8,110 nucleotides of DNA from the NCBI GenBank assembly GCA_943323705.2, contig CALPIT020000112.1, positions 1 through 8,110 on the forward strand. Reading direction: 5' to 3'. A model generated the notes under the pieces. That model worked only from the letters and a program-made list of their open reading frames with translations. It had not been told where the DNA came from and did not search any database. Shown here piece after piece: positions 5,772 to 8,110 of the stretch (the stretch's first letter is position 1; every line of letters starts with the position of its first letter). This DNA is from Streptomyces griseus (GTDB taxonomy: Bacteria; Bacteroidota; Bacteroidia; Chitinophagales; Chitinophagaceae). A program made the translations under genes and the position numbers.

Positions 5772-6776
5772 TTAAATAATGTTTTCATATTCTTCCATCA
5801 TCAACTTACTACCAATAAAAAATGAAGTTCGCTGGTGAATTTCAGTGGGCTGTATTTCAAGAATCCTTTGTGTGCCATTTGTGGCTTTACCACCTGCAAT
5901 TTCAACAATGAAAGCAAATGGATTGCATTCGTATAACAACCTGAGTTTACCTTTTGGTTTGTCGATTGTGGCCGGATACATGAAGATGCCACCTTTTATA
6001 AGATTACGATGCACATCAGCCACCATACTGCCAATATATCTTTGCGTGTAAGGACCGCCATCAGCTTTTGTTTTCTGCTGACAAATGGTAAGGTATTTCT
6101 GTACTTTTTCAGCATACTGAAAATAATTGCCATAATTCGCTGAATAGATTCTTCCGGTTTCAGGACATTTAATATCAGGGTGACTTAATGTAAATTCTCC
6201 GATAGATTGATCTAATGTAAAACCGTTACAGCCTCTTCTCGTAGCATATACCAACATCGTGGAAGAGCCGTAAATGATATAACCCGCCGCTACTTGCTTG
6301 ATGCCTTGTTGTAAGAAATCTTCTTTTTGTGCAGGTTTGCCCAATTCACTCACACGGCGAAATACACTGAAAATCGTACCAATAGAAACATTCACATCTA
6401 TATTGGCACTGCCATCCAGCGGATCAAACAAACATACATATTTAGATTGTTTGCTGATTTCATCTTCAAACACAACGATATCATCCATTTCTTCAGAACC
6501 AATTCCGGCACAACTGATACCATGACGCAATACGCCCATAAACTGGTTATTGGCGAAAATATCCATTTTCTTTACTTCTTCACCTTGTACATTCATGGTT
6601 CCGGCATCGCCCAAAATATCCACCAAGCCGGCTTTGTTCACTTCCACATGAACCCTTTTTGCAGCAAGCCCTATATCTCTTAACAATCCCGCCAATTCAC
6701 CGGTTGCATTTGGAAAATCCCTCATCTGCTGGATAGTGAACTCATCAAGGGTTTGAATTTTTCTGTTGATCTCCAT
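5772..6776 (-). CDS. fbp: Class 1 fructose-1,6-bisphosphatase
   Basis: This cytoplasmic, Mg2+-dependent enzyme removes the 1-phosphate from fructose 1,6-bisphosphate, the committed step of gluconeogenesis. Length (334 residues) is standard for class 1. Key regions are the metal-binding glutamate segment around E95-E96 and FEDE (103-106), the catalytic FDPLDGSANID (117-127) with D118 and D121, YIIYGSSTMLVY (166-177), the substrate-binding NYGNY (214-218) and YIGSMVADVHRNLIKGGIF (247-265), the K274/K277 region (DKPKGKLRLLYECNPFAF), and the C-terminal AGGKATNG (294-301). The motif usually reads DGSSNID; here S124 is replaced by alanine (codon GCC). ATG 6776 has an A-rich leader and follows a 116-bp divergent promoter region. 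It heads the minus-strand block; the ABC ATPase gene follows within 17 bp. Confidence 0.96.
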   Translation of the reverse strand: MEINRKIQTLDEFTIQQMRDFPNATGELAGLLRDIGLAAKRVHVEVNKAGLVDILGDAGTMNVQGEEVKKMDIFANNQFMGVLRHGISCAGIGSEEMDDIVVFEDEISKQSKYVCLFDPLDGSANIDVNVSIGTIFSVFRRVSELGKPAQKEDFLQQGIKQVAAGYIIYGSSTMLVYATRRGCNGFTLDQSIGEFTLSHPDIKCPETGRIYSANYGNYFQYAEKVQKYLTICQQKTKADGGPYTQRYIGSMVADVHRNLIKGGIFMYPATIDKPKGKLRLLYECNPFAFIVEIAGGKATNGTQRILEIQPTEIHQRTSFFIGSKLMMEEYENII

Positions 6777-6892
6777 AAAACTTTTTAAGATTACAATGAA
6801 CGAAGTTAGATTTGCAGTTGTAAAAGTAAGCTATAATCTCTTTTTTAGTTTAACGGGAGTCAATTATTTCACATCAGGTAAACGTAAAATAA
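6777..6892. promoter_or_regulatory. Divergent promoter region between fbp and aspartate kinase
   Basis: These 116 AT-rich bases must carry promoters for both directions. On the plus strand TAGATTTGC (6807-6815) matches the -7 consensus TAnnTTTG exactly and would give a leader of about 70 bases for the kinase; no clear -33 TTG precedes it. On the minus strand TAACTTCG (6808-6801) is a one-mismatch -7 candidate for fbp, with a leader under 20 bases. The two motifs overlap by two bases. I saw no hairpin attenuator or riboswitch-like fold in the kinase leader, although the fold was not computed. Confidence 0.5.
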
Positions 6893-8110
6893 ATGAAGGT
6901 TTTCAAATTTGGCGGCGCCAGCATCAACAGTGCCAATCGATTTAAAAATACAGCAAACATCATTCAATCATTTTCAGGAGAAAAATTGTTGATTGTCATT
7001 TCTGCTATGGGCAAAACCACCAATGCACTTGAAACCATTGTGAATGCTTATTTTGAAGGTCGCAAGGATGAAGCATTGCAACTTTTTGAGCAATTGAAAA
7101 ACAATCATCTTGATTTGGTGAAATACCTGAATGTAACCCATTGGCAAGCTTCTGAAAACAAACTCAAGGATTTATTTACAGAAATCGAATGGTTGCTACA
7201 CGACAAGCCTGTAAGACATTATGACTATTATTACGACCAGATTGTATGTTGCGGCGAGTTGTTCAGTAGTAGTATTTTAAGCCATTATTTGGAAGAACAA
7301 AAATCAAAAGTAAAATGGCTGGATGTAAGAGATATCATCAGAACAGATGATAATTTCAGAGATGCCGCTATTGATTGGGAATTTACTGATAACCGTGTTA
7401 AAGATTCTGTATTACCACTTTTTGATGAATTTGATATTGTTATCACACAAGGATTTATAGGCGCCACCGATGAAAATGAAAGCACAACTTTAGGAAGAGA
7501 AGGCAGTGATTATTCAGCAGCCATTTTTGCAAATTTGCTAAATGGAGAATCCGTAACCATATGGAAAGATGTAGATGCGGTAATGAGTGCCGATCCCAAA
7601 AAATATCCCGATGCCTCTATTTTACACGAATTGAGTTTCACCGAAGTGATTGAAATGGCTTACTACGGCGCTCAGGTAATACATCCTAAAACCATCAAGC
7701 CGCTTCAAAATAAAAACATTCCTTTATTGGTAAAAAGCTTTCTTGACCCTAGTTTAAAGGGAACTATTATCAGTAAAGCGATCAGTAAAAACCTTCCTCC
7801 TATTATTGTAAACAAGGAAAAACAGGTGATGATTCAATTTAAATCGAAGGATTTTTCTTTTGTGGATGACAAGCCGGTTCAGGAATTGCATGAATTATTC
7901 AGTCAAATAAGATTGCGTCCAAATGTATCTCAACACACGGCAATCTCATTAATCTGTTGCTTCGACGACCATGCCGAAAAAATCGATCAATTGGCAGCAG
8001 CAGCTTCGGCTATTTTTGATGTAGAGCTGGAAAGGAATTTGTCGATGCTTACCATCAGACACTATACAAATGAAAAAATTGAAAGCCTAACAAAAGGAAA
8101 ACAAATCTTA
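6893..8110 (+). CDS. Aspartate kinase (monofunctional), 3' end cut by window
   Basis: An open frame of 406 codons runs from ATG 6893 off the right edge. The enzyme phosphorylates L-aspartate, the first step to lysine, threonine, methionine and diaminopimelate. Visible amino-acid-kinase motifs are KFGGAS (5-10; usually KFGGTS), VISAMGKTTN (35-44), QIVCCGELFSS (116-126), TQGFIGA (185-191), TLGREGSDYSA (199-209; usually GRGGSD) and WKDVDAVMSADPK (224-236). VKSFLDPSLKGTII (280-293) ends the catalytic domain, and a divergent ACT-type regulatory region follows from about 303. The sequence stops at GKQIL, where relatives normally continue for only about 10-30 more residues. No homoserine dehydrogenase domain has begun by the window end, so a fused enzyme is possible but unlikely at this spacing. 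The upstream leader is about 70 bases if the 6807 motif is the promoter. Confidence 0.93.
   Translation, partial: MKVFKFGGASINSANRFKNTANIIQSFSGEKLLIVISAMGKTTNALETIVNAYFEGRKDEALQLFEQLKNNHLDLVKYLNVTHWQASENKLKDLFTEIEWLLHDKPVRHYDYYYDQIVCCGELFSSSILSHYLEEQKSKVKWLDVRDIIRTDDNFRDAAIDWEFTDNRVKDSVLPLFDEFDIVITQGFIGATDENESTTLGREGSDYSAAIFANLLNGESVTIWKDVDAVMSADPKKYPDASILHELSFTEVIEMAYYGAQVIHPKTIKPLQNKNIPLLVKSFLDPSLKGTIISKAISKNLPPIIVNKEKQVMIQFKSKDFSFVDDKPVQELHELFSQIRLRPNVSQHTAISLICCFDDHAEKIDQLAAAASAIFDVELERNLSMLTIRHYTNEKIESLTKGKQIL

Noticed and set aside
6327..6683. 118-codon plus-strand open frame inside fbp
   Set aside because: It lies fully opposite strongly conserved fbp coding sequence and has no recognisable domain.
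7285..7485. Minus-strand open frame within aspartate kinase
   Set aside because: The plus-strand frame there encodes conserved kinase motifs; the Ser-rich minus product is a shadow.

Overview
The window looks like ordinary chromosomal DNA of an AT-rich member of the Bacteroidota, probably of the Chitinophagales/Chitinophagaceae type. The clues are the absence of Shine-Dalgarno sequences, A/T-rich leaders, -7 boxes resembling TAnnTTTG, a single-membrane-span TonB-like protein beside folC, a class 1 fructose-bisphosphatase divergent from a monofunctional aspartate kinase, and the protein sequence style throughout. The taxonomic placement is inferred from sequence style and gene content, not from a marker gene.

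Layout. Positions 1-99 are the 3' end of an acyl-CoA dehydrogenase gene. A 138-bp gap (100-237) follows, filled with two families of short direct repeats: a G-rich GGGAATT/GGGAATGA array and paired TTTTACAT units. Three plus-strand genes come next: a YggS-type PLP homeostasis protein (238-918), a TonB-like membrane-anchored protein (1016-1816) and FolC (1855-3144). FolC converges on a minus-strand block, and one TTAA supplies both stop codons. Read right to left, that block is fbp (5772-6776), an ABC transporter ATPase (4993-5754), an exported FKBP prolyl isomerase (4220-4948), a DinB/YfiT-like metal enzyme (3696-4220) and a NUDIX hydrolase (3141-3686). At the right edge, 116 bp of divergent promoter region separates fbp from a plus-strand aspartate kinase (6893 to beyond 8110), which is cut by the window end just short of its C-terminus.

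How the genes relate. Most are housekeeping: PLP balance, folate polyglutamylation, gluconeogenesis, the first step of the aspartate-family amino acids, and clean-up of nucleotide-sugar or thiol-type metabolites. The minus-strand genes are closely packed (17 bp, 44 bp, a 1-bp overlap, 9 bp), so they are probably at least partly co-transcribed, although they share no obvious pathway. The ABC ATPase has no permease beside it, and the TonB-like protein has no ExbB/ExbD beside it.

I found no convincing new system such as a defence island, mobile element, CRISPR array or biosynthetic cluster. The most interesting non-coding signals are the repeats at 99-232, the shared-stop hairpin at 3126-3153 and the back-to-back promoter motifs near 6801-6815. 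No tRNA, rRNA or insertion sequence was seen.
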